Below are positions 1-7,026 of a DNA stretch of 64,000 bases, in pieces. The position numbers and the translations under genes were made by a program. Positions within the stretch are counted from its first letter, which is position 1. Every line of letters begins with the position of its first letter. The notes under the pieces were generated by a model, which did not search any database, was not told the DNA's origin, and saw nothing but the letters and a program-made list of their open reading frames with translations. This stretch comes from Fimisoma sp964619315 (GTDB lineage: Bacteria; Bacillota; Clostridia; Peptostreptococcales; Anaerovoracaceae). Location of the stretch: assembly GCA_964619315.1 (NCBI GenBank), contig CAZUEH010000002.1, forward strand, positions 60,060 through 124,059, read 5' to 3'.

Positions 1-208
1 CAGCTTTGCTTCCACTTAAGATTGTTTCCTTATAAGAAAAACCCGGCTCTCTGAAATGCACATGTACATCGCAAAAACCGGGAAAAATAAAATACTCACT
101 ACTGTTGAAGCTTTCAACTGTATCAAATGAAGCGTCCTCTAAAGAGAAGGTTAGTTCATCTGCTAAATAGTTGATATTGAGCTTATTTGTCTTGTCGAAT
201 TTTTTCAT
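1..208 (-). CDS. pyrC: Dihydroorotase, N-terminal part (runs off window)
   Basis: This is the first 69 codons of a minus-strand gene that continues past base 1. The translation ends ...FPGFCDVHVHFREPGF..., which holds the HxH metal-binding motif and following FREPG signature of dihydroorotases. The enzyme cyclises carbamoyl aspartate to dihydroorotate in cytosolic pyrimidine synthesis. The ATG at 208-206 follows a GGAAAGGAAC ribosome site. The gene sits behind a promoter and an attenuator-like leader (see 228-379), so it is probably the first gene of a pyr operon leaving the window. The family call is firm from the signature; the rest of the protein cannot be seen. Confidence 0.88.
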   Translation of the reverse strand, partial: MKKFDKTNKLNINYLADELTFSLEDASFDTVESFNSSEYFIFPGFCDVHVHFREPGFSYKETILSGSKA

Positions 209-227
209 GAATAGTTCCTTTCCAAAC

Positions 228-253
228 AAAAAATCTTGCCAAAGGTGGCAAGA
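228..253 (-). terminator. Attenuator terminator in the pyrC leader
   Basis: Perfect 8-bp stem (234-241 with 246-253, tetraloop) followed on the minus strand by six T. It lies between promoter and pyrC start, just before the ribosome site, so it would stop transcription before the gene. The promoter-distal position makes it an attenuator, not the end of an upstream unit. Confidence 0.8.
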
Positions 254-328
254 CAAATACGCGCTAAGATACACAGCTATCGCTGTATCAAAACATATTC
301 ATTCAATCTTGCCGATCTCTCTGTATCG
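247..328 (-). promoter_or_regulatory. pyr-type leader: PyrR-like loop and antiterminator
   Basis: On the minus strand, 328-313 folds into a CGAU/AUCG stem with loop ACAGAGAG, which resembles the PyrR-binding loop (core CNGNGAG kept, several flanking positions differ). The next seven bases, GGCAAGA (313-307), are complementary to 253-247, the 5' arm of the terminator. Pairing them gives an antiterminator that encloses a small hairpin at 268-289. Antiterminator and terminator exclude each other. This is the known B. subtilis pyr arrangement; PyrR as the ligand is inferred, and no pyrR is in the window. Confidence 0.62.
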
Positions 329-350
329 TTTTTAAAGATTTATCTAAATA

Positions 351-379
351 AATATACCATGATTGATTTTCTTTGTCAA
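351..379 (-). promoter_or_regulatory. Promoter of pyrC
   Basis: TTGACA (379-374), 17-bp spacer, TATATT (356-351) on the minus strand. The start of transcription would fall near 344, giving a leader of about 135 nt that holds the attenuator. Confidence 0.8.
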
Positions 380-412
380 TAGATTACAGGGTATGTTACA
401 CCCTCTTTTTTG

Positions 413-445
413 GTATAAAAAGAGCGGCTAACTTTAGCCGCTCTT
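413..445 (-). terminator. Terminator after the symporter gene
   Basis: Stem AGAGCGGCTA (421-430) with TAGCCGCTCT (435-444), followed by T-rich sequence on the minus strand. It lies 8 bp past the stop of the symporter gene. Confidence 0.85.
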
Positions 446-452
446 AAAAAAC

Positions 453-1880
453 TTATCCTTGTATTTGTCCAGAGTTGAGTCTGTCGAAATAGCTCTTTGT
501 TTCTGCAACGATTATGCCGCTTAAAGCTAATAATGCGATGAGATTCGGAATTGCCATAAGTCCATTAAAGATATCTGCAATGGTCCAAACTGCTGATACT
601 GTTAGGAAAGGTCCAATCAGTACTGCTAGGATGTAAAGCCATCTGTATACCTTGACTGTTGTCATATTGCCTTTTGTAAGATATTCAAGACATCTTTCGC
701 TGTAATAGTCCCAACCTAAGATGGTGGTGAATGCGAAGAATGCAAGGCATACCATCAATACTGCTGATCCTACACTTTGTCCCCAAGGAAGTCCTTGAGC
801 AAAGGCATTAGCTGTAATGTCTACGCCTTCTAAACCTTTTTCTACAGCTGTGTCATATGAGCCAGTAACCATTATAGTAAGGCCTGTCATAGTACAGATG
901 ATTACTGTATCTATAAATGTTCCTGTCATAGAAACAAGTCCCTGTCTTACAGGTTCTTTTGTCTGAGCTGCTGCTGCTGCGATAGGAGCACTTCCTAGAC
1001 CAGCTTCGTTGGAGAATATTCCACGAGCAACACCTTTTTGCATAGCTAGCATCAATGCGCCTAATGCGCCTCCTGCCATAGCTCTTACACCAAATGCGCC
1101 TTCTATAACTTCAACTACAGCTCCTGGTACTGCCTTTATATTGTAGATAATAATGCATGAGCATACAACTACATAAACAATAGCCATAAATGGAACGATG
1201 ATAGTAGTTACACTAGCAATTCTCTTCAATCCACCGATAACTACTAATGCTGTAAATAAAGCAACAACAACTGCTGTAATCACAATAACGATTGAATACT
1301 CATTACCAAACAAGCTTACCATGTGTTCATTGTTCGGGTCGAAGAATCCCTTAGTTGCTGATGCGATTCCATTAACCTGAGTAATTGTTCCTATACCTAA
1401 AAGACCTGCGCCTACTGCGAATACGGCAAAAGCTTTGGCTAACCATGTCCATTTTTTGCCCATACCTCTTTCTATGTAATAGAACGGTCCACCTAAGAAC
1501 CTGCCGCCGCCTTTGTCTTCTCTAAACTTAACAGCTAAAACGCCTTCCGCGTATTTTGTAGCCATTCCAAAGCAAGCTGCAACGATCATCCAAAATAGAG
1601 CTCCAGGGCCACCTGCTACTACTGCTGTAGCAACACCTACGATGTTTCCTGTACCTATTGTGGCTGCCATGGCTGTACATAGTGCTCCAAAACTTGAAAC
1701 TTCGCCTATGCCGCCTTCTTCATTTTTTACCATGTACTTTAGAGCTTTGCCTAGTTTTCTAAACTGAAGCAAGCCAAGTCTTGCGGTAAGGTAAATGCCG
1801 GTACCCATTATGAGTACTATCAATGGGATTCCCCATACGATATCATCTACCTTTACTAAAAAATTAGTAAAATTTTCCAT
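453..1880 (-). CDS. Sodium:alanine/glycine symporter, AGCS family
   Basis: This 475-residue integral membrane protein imports alanine or glycine with Na+. It has the family-typical N-terminal segment, the GGPGALFW region (about residue 90) with the following conserved FGMATKYAE helix, and around ten hydrophobic segments. Length fits AGCS/AlsT proteins. The ATG is preceded by GGAGGAG. It forms its own unit: glycine riboswitch and terminator upstream, strong terminator downstream. The riboswitch makes glycine the likely substrate or at least the signal; substrate cannot be read from the protein alone. Confidence 0.92.
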   Translation of the reverse strand: MENFTNFLVKVDDIVWGIPLIVLIMGTGIYLTARLGLLQFRKLGKALKYMVKNEEGGIGEVSSFGALCTAMAATIGTGNIVGVATAVVAGGPGALFWMIVAACFGMATKYAEGVLAVKFREDKGGGRFLGGPFYYIERGMGKKWTWLAKAFAVFAVGAGLLGIGTITQVNGIASATKGFFDPNNEHMVSLFGNEYSIVIVITAVVVALFTALVVIGGLKRIASVTTIIVPFMAIVYVVVCSCIIIYNIKAVPGAVVEVIEGAFGVRAMAGGALGALMLAMQKGVARGIFSNEAGLGSAPIAAAAAQTKEPVRQGLVSMTGTFIDTVIICTMTGLTIMVTGSYDTAVEKGLEGVDITANAFAQGLPWGQSVGSAVLMVCLAFFAFTTILGWDYYSERCLEYLTKGNMTTVKVYRWLYILAVLIGPFLTVSAVWTIADIFNGLMAIPNLIALLALSGIIVAETKSYFDRLNSGQIQG

Positions 1881-1950
1881 GCTGATTTCTCCTCCGTTTG
1901 AAAATAGATAGCTGATTTTGCATCAAGGCTTTTGATGCCCAATTCAGCCC

Positions 1951-1980
1951 AAAAAATTAAAAAGCCGATAAAATCGACTT
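1951..1980 (-). terminator. Riboswitch expression-platform terminator
   Basis: Stem 1962-1969 with 1973-1980 (one G-U pair), followed on the minus strand by TTTAATTTTTT. It lies between the glycine aptamer and the symporter ribosome site. AGGACA (the 3' end of the aptamer, 2026-2021) can pair with TGTCCT (1993-1988), giving a possible alternative fold that links ligand state to termination. Confidence 0.7.
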
Positions 1981-2017
1981 CTCGGAGAGGACATAAATAA
2001 TTCAGAAACTATATCTG

Positions 2018-2124
2018 CTCTGTCCTTTTGCCTGAGAGATTACATGTAAGGTTGCGGGCCTCTTGAACCACTTTCCCCATGCGTACACCTTCGGCGCTCT
2101 TTTATACGAGACTCTCCAGAGAAC
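2018..2124 (-). promoter_or_regulatory. Glycine riboswitch (single aptamer)
   Basis: The minus strand carries the family landmarks in order: GGAGAGTCTC, GCGCCGAAGG, and CTCTCAGGCAAAAGGACAGA. These are the conserved glycine-aptamer core segments. I see one complete aptamer, not a tandem pair; a second structured segment lies directly upstream (2125-2206). It controls the AGCS symporter. Single-aptamer forms in front of transporters are known, often turning expression off when glycine is high. Confidence 0.92.
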
Positions 2125-2206
2125 TTTTGTCTTTAACCCCCATCTTTAATAAACAAGAGGCAATCGTATCTCTACGGCCAAAAAAGCCATAAGGGTTAAG
2201 ACAAAA
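2125..2206 (-). promoter_or_regulatory. Structured leader element upstream of the glycine aptamer
   Basis: A long helix pairs 2193-2206 with 2125-2140 (TTTTGTCTTAACCC with GGGTTAAAGACAAAA on the minus strand). It encloses about 50 nt with a smaller GGC/GCC hairpin region. It begins only a few bases after the predicted transcription start and abuts the aptamer. It could be the degenerate partner ('ghost') aptamer reported for singlet glycine riboswitches, or a separate element. Confidence 0.5.
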
Positions 2207-2242
2207 CTAATGTTGCAATTTTATCACACCTTATGGCTTTTT
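2180..2242. repeat. 14-bp inverted repeat spanning the symporter promoter
   Basis: AAAAAGCCATAAGG (2181-2194) and CCTTATGGCTTTTT (2229-2242) are perfect reverse complements 34 bp apart. One arm lies in the spacer of the symporter promoter, the other in its transcript. As RNA read from the J-domain gene it would form a long-loop terminator-like hairpin; as DNA it could be an operator pair. Confidence 0.7.
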
Positions 2243-2246
2243 ACAA
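2218..2246 (-). promoter_or_regulatory. Promoter of the riboswitch-symporter unit
   Basis: TTGTAA (2246-2241), 17-bp spacer, TAAAAT (2223-2218) with an extended -10 TGA just before it. Transcription would start near 2211, immediately before the structured leader. Confidence 0.65.
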
Positions 2247-2298
2247 TATCTAATTTAATTTTTGTTTTATAATCCGAAGACCTTGCAGTTTCAGCTTA

Positions 2299-2982
2299 TC
2301 AGCAACATAGTAATGGTATTCCTCCCATGTACGCGCCGCCCCCACAACACATGTTAAAACACATTATGGACATACATATTTGTCCCATATAATTAGTTCT
2401 ACCCATTGAAGGATTTCCGCCATAGCGAGCACTTCTTTGTTGGTATCTAGACTCTCCACCTTGAAGCTGATTAAGCAAATTCGCATAATAGAAGTTGTTA
2501 GGTTCAAAGGCACACGCCGCCTTAGCATGCTCAAGGGCGGCTGCATTGTTTCCTACTCTATAATTGGCCAATGCACTGTAATAGTACCATGGGCCTTTTC
2601 TATCCTTCACTTGTTCAAGAACGTTCAGTCCTTCTCTATAATATCCGTTTTGTATATAGTTTAAAGCAGAACGCAGATACTTATCGTCTTGGCTTTCATT
2701 TGCATTAGTTTGCCCTCTTTGCTGCGCACCACCAAATCCTCCAAAACCCCAGAAGTCTTCTGCCCCACCTGCATCTTGGCCATTTTGCACCTTGCCTTGG
2801 CGTTGATCCATAATGTTTGTGTACGCTTGTTGGACTTCTTTGAATTTCTCTTCAAGAGCATCCTGATTAGGATTACCTATGTTAGCGTCCGGATGGTATT
2901 TTCGGCTTAATTTTCTATACGCTTGTTTTATTTCATCATCAGAGGAATTATAGCTTACCCCCAATACTTTATATGGATCCAT
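2299..2982 (-). CDS. J-domain protein with helical repeats and Cys-rich tail
   Basis: This 227-residue protein starts with a J domain (residues 1-65, HPD at 30-32), the part that stimulates ATP hydrolysis by DnaK-type chaperones. There is no G/F-zinc finger-CTD body of true DnaJ. A Gln/Gly-rich linker (about 66-95) leads to a TPR-like helical stretch (100-175, ending FEPNNFYYANLLNQL). The last 28 residues are hydrophobic and hold six Cys, in MCFNMCC and LLCC clusters, suggesting metal binding, acylation or membrane contact. It follows the DUF5685 gene without a gap, so the two are probably co-translated. The J-domain call is firm; the client is unknown. Confidence 0.85.
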   Translation of the reverse strand: MDPYKVLGVSYNSSDDEIKQAYRKLSRKYHPDANIGNPNQDALEEKFKEVQQAYTNIMDQRQGKVQNGQDAGGAEDFWGFGGFGGAQQRGQTNANESQDDKYLRSALNYIQNGYYREGLNVLEQVKDRKGPWYYYSALANYRVGNNAAALEHAKAACAFEPNNFYYANLLNQLQGGESRYQQRSARYGGNPSMGRTNYMGQICMSIMCFNMCCGGGAYMGGIPLLCC

Positions 2983-3840
2983 TTAGTTCTCCTCTTCAAC
3001 CTCTTGTATTTCTATACCTGTAGTCGCTGCCACCTTGGCTTTCCCAAATCTTACCCATACTCCAGAATAAAGTATATTTCGCAAAACTTCCACGTTCTCA
3101 ACCAGCGGCAATCTTTCAAAAGCGTCTGTACATTCGCCTATCATCAACAACAGAAGTTGTAACACTTGTTCTTCAAAGTTTTCATTCTGGTAAATTTCTT
3201 TGAGTGGATTGTACGACCCACTTTTTAGATCTTCTTCTATATCTTCATAGGCATCCAGCAAATATATGTATTTTCCTAGATAGAAGCCTATTTTATATAA
3301 ATCTTCTTTCCACATATCATCTTTGTACACAAAAAGTTCCGCCATAATTTCCCCAAATACTCTGGCGGCCTTATCGATATGGGTTATTTTTGAACTTTCT
3401 ACTATGGAAAGCATATTAAGTCTGCTCTCAATAAAATCCGCCTTTTGCGGATAACGCGCTTTGACTTTTTTGTACTTTCTCTTTAGCACCTTTCCTAAGA
3501 AGCGTTTCGAAAGTTTCTTTTCATCATTCCAGTCATCTACGCACTTGTAGTATGAAAGAAGGATGCACATATCCGCACAGTATTGTGTAATCTTGTTTTG
3601 ACGGCTGCAATGCTTGTGAAGAGGATGAACAACACATCTACTATTCTTTGTTTCATCTTCCACATCATACAAGTCACTAAGCAACATCGTAAGGAAAGTT
3701 ATGTCATAATTCAAAGTCATTCGACCAACGGTCCCGTATTCCTCTTTTAGTTGATGACATAATCCACAATAATAGCTGCGATAATTTTCAAACTCTCTAA
3801 TCTTCAATTCCGGCTTATTTATAAGCACATACCCGAACAT
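2983..3840 (-). CDS. DUF5685 family protein
   Basis: A 285-residue predicted soluble, mostly helical protein. The start MFGYVLINKPELKIREFENY and the C25-x2-C28-H motif (YYCGLCHQ) match what I recall as DUF5685. A second Cys/His group, CVVHPLHKHC, lies near residues 70-80, so a bound metal is plausible. Several regions (DDWNDEKK, YLLDAYEDIEEDLKSG) resemble the acidic helices of isoprenoid-synthase-fold proteins; this is an impression, not an assignment. It is immediately upstream of the J-domain gene, pointing to a shared job. No function is established. Confidence 0.7.
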   Translation of the reverse strand: MFGYVLINKPELKIREFENYRSYYCGLCHQLKEEYGTVGRMTLNYDITFLTMLLSDLYDVEDETKNSRCVVHPLHKHCSRQNKITQYCADMCILLSYYKCVDDWNDEKKLSKRFLGKVLKRKYKKVKARYPQKADFIESRLNMLSIVESSKITHIDKAARVFGEIMAELFVYKDDMWKEDLYKIGFYLGKYIYLLDAYEDIEEDLKSGSYNPLKEIYQNENFEEQVLQLLLLMIGECTDAFERLPLVENVEVLRNILYSGVWVRFGKAKVAATTGIEIQEVEEEN

Positions 3841-3969
3841 TCTTTTTGGTCCGCCCCCTTTTATAACCTTTTTAGTTTATTTTAACAGAAAAAGCAACAA
3901 ATGTGTGTACTTTTGGTGAATTATAGGCTACTCAAATACCCTTAAAACTAAACACATAACAACCTTTCC

Positions 3970-3999
3970 TTGCGTTGCCTATATCATTTCGCATATAAT
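3970..3999 (+). promoter_or_regulatory. Promoter of the acyltransferase gene
   Basis: TTGCGT (3970-3975), 18-bp spacer, TATAAT (3994-3999). The perfect -10 lies 30 bp before the ATG at 4030, which argues against any start codon further upstream. Confidence 0.65.
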
Positions 4000-4029
4000 A
4001 CATATATACAAAAGTTGGAGGTAACACTG

Positions 4030-5217
4030 ATGGGCGAGAAAAACAACAAAAATATAATTAAAAGACCAAATGGTTTGATATACACTCTTGCATATATTCT
4101 CATTGCGCCTTTTTTGCGCATAAAATGCAAAGCGTCTTATGACAAAGACGCGCTTAAAGATTTGCAAGGGCCTGCTCTAGTATTATGTCCTCATATTTCC
4201 AATATGGATTTTTTGCTTGTAGCTGTAGCGCTTTATCCTCATAGGCCGACCTTTGTAGTCAGCGAGCACTTTATGGCAAAGCCAAAGCTCAGATGGATTC
4301 TAAATAAAATGCATGTAATCTCAAAGAAGATGTTCTGCCCTGATATGAAAACAATCATGAATATAATTAGAGCAAAGAACAGCGATAATCTAATAGTACT
4401 TTTCCCTGAAGGCCGACTAACCTGTGTTGGACATTCTCTGACAGTAACTGAAGGAACTTCCGATTTAGTCAAGAAACTTGGTGTGGATGTATATGTTATC
4501 ACGGAAAACGGTGCTTACAAAACTCTTCCAAAATGGGGAAAAGCAGGTTTCCGCTCTGGCCTTATAGAAGTTACTTCTCAGAAGCTTCTCGATGCAAACT
4601 CTATAGCTCAAATGTCCGTAAAGGAAATAGATGAAAGAATCGATGCAGCCATATTACACGATGAAGATGCTTTGTTTGAAACCACCTCTTACAAATGCAG
4701 TCAACCGGCTTTAGGTCTTGACGGCGTTTTGTATATATGCCCTAAATGCAAGTCTGAGTTTAAGATGATTTCAGACGATCACACTATAAAATGCCAAGAG
4801 TGCGGTTTTACTTCTGAGCTTGATACTTATTACAAGCTACATGGTGGCCCATTCGAAAAAATAAACGATTGGTACTTTTGGCAAGAGTCTCAAATTGATT
4901 TGGATATTCCTCTCAAAAGTGAAACCATCGTAGCTGCTACTGACACAAAAGGCAATATGGATAGAAATGCAGGTCATGGAGTTATATCCATGGATAAGGA
5001 AAATATAACCTTTAGTGGGGAATGCTTTGGCGAGCCTCTTGAGTTTTCCGAGCCTTTGGCTGTGATAAAAGCACTACCTGTAAGTGTCGGTGACCATTTT
5101 GACCTATATCATAAGAAGAAAATGTATAATTTCATTCTCAACCCAGATCCACGCGTTGCTGTCAAATGGAGTATGTATCTTGATAAACTTATAAAGGAAC
5201 AAAAAAAGACCACTTGA
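4030..5217 (+). CDS. PlsC-like lysophospholipid acyltransferase with zinc ribbon
   Basis: A 395-residue protein. Residues 15-200 form a PlsC/LPLAT domain with the catalytic H55-x4-D60 (HISNMD) and the FPEGRL acceptor motif. This family transfers an acyl chain to lysophosphatidic acid or similar lipids at the membrane. Past the domain a CPKC...CQEC zinc ribbon (about 230-260) and a C-terminal domain follow, making it longer than plain PlsC (about 240 aa). The ATG at 4030 has TTGGAGG at good spacing, and an upstream TTG would overlap the -35 box. It is monocistronic, convergent with the GTPase gene. The exact acyl acceptor is unknown. Confidence 0.85.
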   Translation: MGEKNNKNIIKRPNGLIYTLAYILIAPFLRIKCKASYDKDALKDLQGPALVLCPHISNMDFLLVAVALYPHRPTFVVSEHFMAKPKLRWILNKMHVISKKMFCPDMKTIMNIIRAKNSDNLIVLFPEGRLTCVGHSLTVTEGTSDLVKKLGVDVYVITENGAYKTLPKWGKAGFRSGLIEVTSQKLLDANSIAQMSVKEIDERIDAAILHDEDALFETTSYKCSQPALGLDGVLYICPKCKSEFKMISDDHTIKCQECGFTSELDTYYKLHGGPFEKINDWYFWQESQIDLDIPLKSETIVAATDTKGNMDRNAGHGVISMDKENITFSGECFGEPLEFSEPLAVIKALPVSVGDHFDLYHKKKMYNFILNPDPRVAVKWSMYLDKLIKEQKKTT

Positions 5218-5247
5218 TTTGCGCGGTCTCAATTAAAACAAGTATTT

Positions 5248-5302
5248 AAAAAGCACTTAGATGTCTCTTTATGTAAAATAACATCCAAGTGCTTTTGTTT
5301 TG
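5248..5302. terminator. Bidirectional terminator between convergent genes
   Basis: AAGCACTT-a-GATGT (5251-5264) pairs with ACATC-c-AAGTGCTT (5281-5294), one mismatch. T-rich on the plus side and A-rich before it, so it can serve both the acyltransferase and the GTPase gene. Confidence 0.8.
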
Positions 5303-5303
5303 T

Positions 5304-6557
5304 CTATTTTTCGTCTCTTATTTTTACAAGTTTACGAACTACATCATTCAATCCGTATATGCGTTTTGCTACAACATATGTATTTTCTTCTCTATGCATA
5401 AAGACAGCATTGAGGGTTTTCTCAAGGTTGCTACAAATGTCATCTACTGTCGACAGGATATCCACTTGTGTGGCATTATTTTTCACTTCTGCCACATCTT
5501 CTATGTCGTAATGGTATTCTATGCCAAAAAGCACTTTTACCTTGTCAGCGAGCCTATTTTTCACATCATTAGCGTGGAGCTGACAAACGGTCTCATTATT
5601 TTTTAGCACCTCTGGTAAAGCTTCTGTTTCTTTATGAATTTGTTGAAAAAATTCCTTGATCTCATTGAATTTTTCTTCAAATTCTTTTCCTGTCATAGCC
5701 AAAGCATTTCTATAAAGAGTAATTTGCGAAAGAGCGCTTAGTGCTATGTCGTGAAGTTTAAGTCTCACCGACTCTTGAAGAATTCCAGCACCTTCTGTAG
5801 ACATGTCTTTTAAGATAGTAGTCTTAAGTTCCTCTACGCCTGTTCCCTTTAGGGCGCTTACGGGAAAAAGTTTTATATCTTCACTTTCCATGATATCAGA
5901 TAAGATCTTTTGGCAATAACCTACATAAGCATTTATTTCCTCTTGATTTATCATATCTGTTTTGTTTACTGCATAATAAAACTTCGCTGCATATTCTTTT
6001 GTCTTCTTGAGGAAGTCAATTTCTATTTGATTTATAGGACTATCTACTGATAAAGTGAATATTACAGCATCGCTTTCTTTTACAAATGCATATGCCTCTT
6101 TAGTATTTTTTTCATGTACTGACCCAACTCCCGGAGTATCTACAAGAGTTAAATTATTTTCTAAAAACTCGGACTGGCATTGAACAGCAACTTTCTTTAC
6201 ATTGAGTTGGTTGCTGTGATTTTCCTGCTCATTGACATAAGCCGATAAATCTTCGAAGGCTACCTCTTTTACCATTCCATTGTTAAAATTAACGGTTGCA
6301 TTCTTTTGTCCGTAATCAACGGTTGTTACAACTGCGGTAACTGGTATTATTCCAACTGGCAGTATGGTATGTCCTAGAATTTCGTTTACTAGCGCACTTT
6401 TTCCACGCTTAAATTGCCCTATAACAGACACTGTCATATGGCTTTCTTCTAGCTTTTTCCTAAGACGAGTAACTCTTGCTTGCTCATTACCTGTGATTTC
6501 ATAGGCACCAAGAGTTTTTTCTGCGTCTTTAACCTTTTGTAAAATTGAATTTTCCAT
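5304..6557 (-). CDS. Dynamin-family GTPase
   Basis: A 417-residue protein with an N-terminal GTPase domain: P-loop GQFKRGKS (47-54), switch region with T in PVTAVVTTV, DTPGVGS (G3) and NKTD (G4). The C-terminal half is helical and charged, as in bacterial dynamin-like proteins, which bind and remodel membranes or guard them against damage. I see no transmembrane paddle. The GTG three codons upstream is possible, but the ATG at 6557 fits the family start. It lies 14 bp after the small Fe-S gene and is last in a three-gene unit with the kinase gene. Its cellular job cannot be deduced. Confidence 0.85.
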   Translation of the reverse strand: MENSILQKVKDAEKTLGAYEITGNEQARVTRLRKKLEESHMTVSVIGQFKRGKSALVNEILGHTILPVGIIPVTAVVTTVDYGQKNATVNFNNGMVKEVAFEDLSAYVNEQENHSNQLNVKKVAVQCQSEFLENNLTLVDTPGVGSVHEKNTKEAYAFVKESDAVIFTLSVDSPINQIEIDFLKKTKEYAAKFYYAVNKTDMINQEEINAYVGYCQKILSDIMESEDIKLFPVSALKGTGVEELKTTILKDMSTEGAGILQESVRLKLHDIALSALSQITLYRNALAMTGKEFEEKFNEIKEFFQQIHKETEALPEVLKNNETVCQLHANDVKNRLADKVKVLFGIEYHYDIEDVAEVKNNATQVDILSTVDDICSNLEKTLNAVFMHREENTYVVAKRIYGLNDVVRKLVKIRDEK

Positions 6558-6571
6558 AAATCCCACTCGCT

Positions 6572-7012
6572 TTATTTATAAAACCTACATGCTGTACATG
6601 CCGGGTTTGATTTTCTCTGTTCTTCATCGCAATACACTGGAAATAATGCCAAATTGTGACCGAGTTTGTCTCCTCTTAAAGACTTTAGAGCCGCTATCTG
6701 ACATAGGGTTCCAACAAACTGGGTATGACGTCCTTCTTTTGCACTTCTCATAGTTGCTCTATATATTGGTGCCATATCTCTAACTCTCACATCTTCATTA
6801 GCTTCAAAAAACTCTTGAAAATCAGGAAGCTCTACAGTGTTGTAAAGTGGACAAAATAACATACATGCGTTGCATTTGTTACATCCGTCTTCGTTTACTT
6901 TTGGCCTGTTTAAGCCGTTTTCGTTTTCTTCCATTTTGACACAAACGTACTTGCACGCCACTACGCATGCACCACATCCGTTGCAATTTTTTATTCTTTC
7001 AGTAAGTTGCAT
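6572..7012 (-). CDS. Small 2x[4Fe-4S] protein, truncated FrhB-like
   Basis: A 146-residue protein. Two ferredoxin motifs occupy residues 10-54 (CNGCGACVVAC and CNKCNACMLFCP). The rest carries VGTLCQIAALKSL, matching the GTPCQIxAL motif of coenzyme F420 hydrogenase beta-subunit (FrhB/FdhB) proteins, then YC and ACTACRFYK near the end. Full family members are around 350-400 aa, so the flavin-binding remainder is missing. It has an own ribosome site (GAGGAG) and intact frame, so it looks like a compact derivative, not a fresh truncation. It probably carries electrons; the partner is unknown. It lies between the kinase and GTPase genes. Confidence 0.72.
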   Translation of the reverse strand: MQLTERIKNCNGCGACVVACKYVCVKMEENENGLNRPKVNEDGCNKCNACMLFCPLYNTVELPDFQEFFEANEDVRVRDMAPIYRATMRSAKEGRHTQFVGTLCQIAALKSLRGDKLGHNLALFPVYCDEEQRKSNPACTACRFYK

Positions 7013-7026
7013 TTCTTTCTCCTCTA

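Noticed and set aside
2018..2206. Tandem glycine riboswitch
   Set aside because: Only one segment has the conserved GGAGAG / CCGAAGG / CTCTCAGGCA core; the second structured part lacks it.
3970..4029. TTG start for the acyltransferase
   Set aside because: It coincides with the -35 box, and the ATG at 4030 follows GGAGG.
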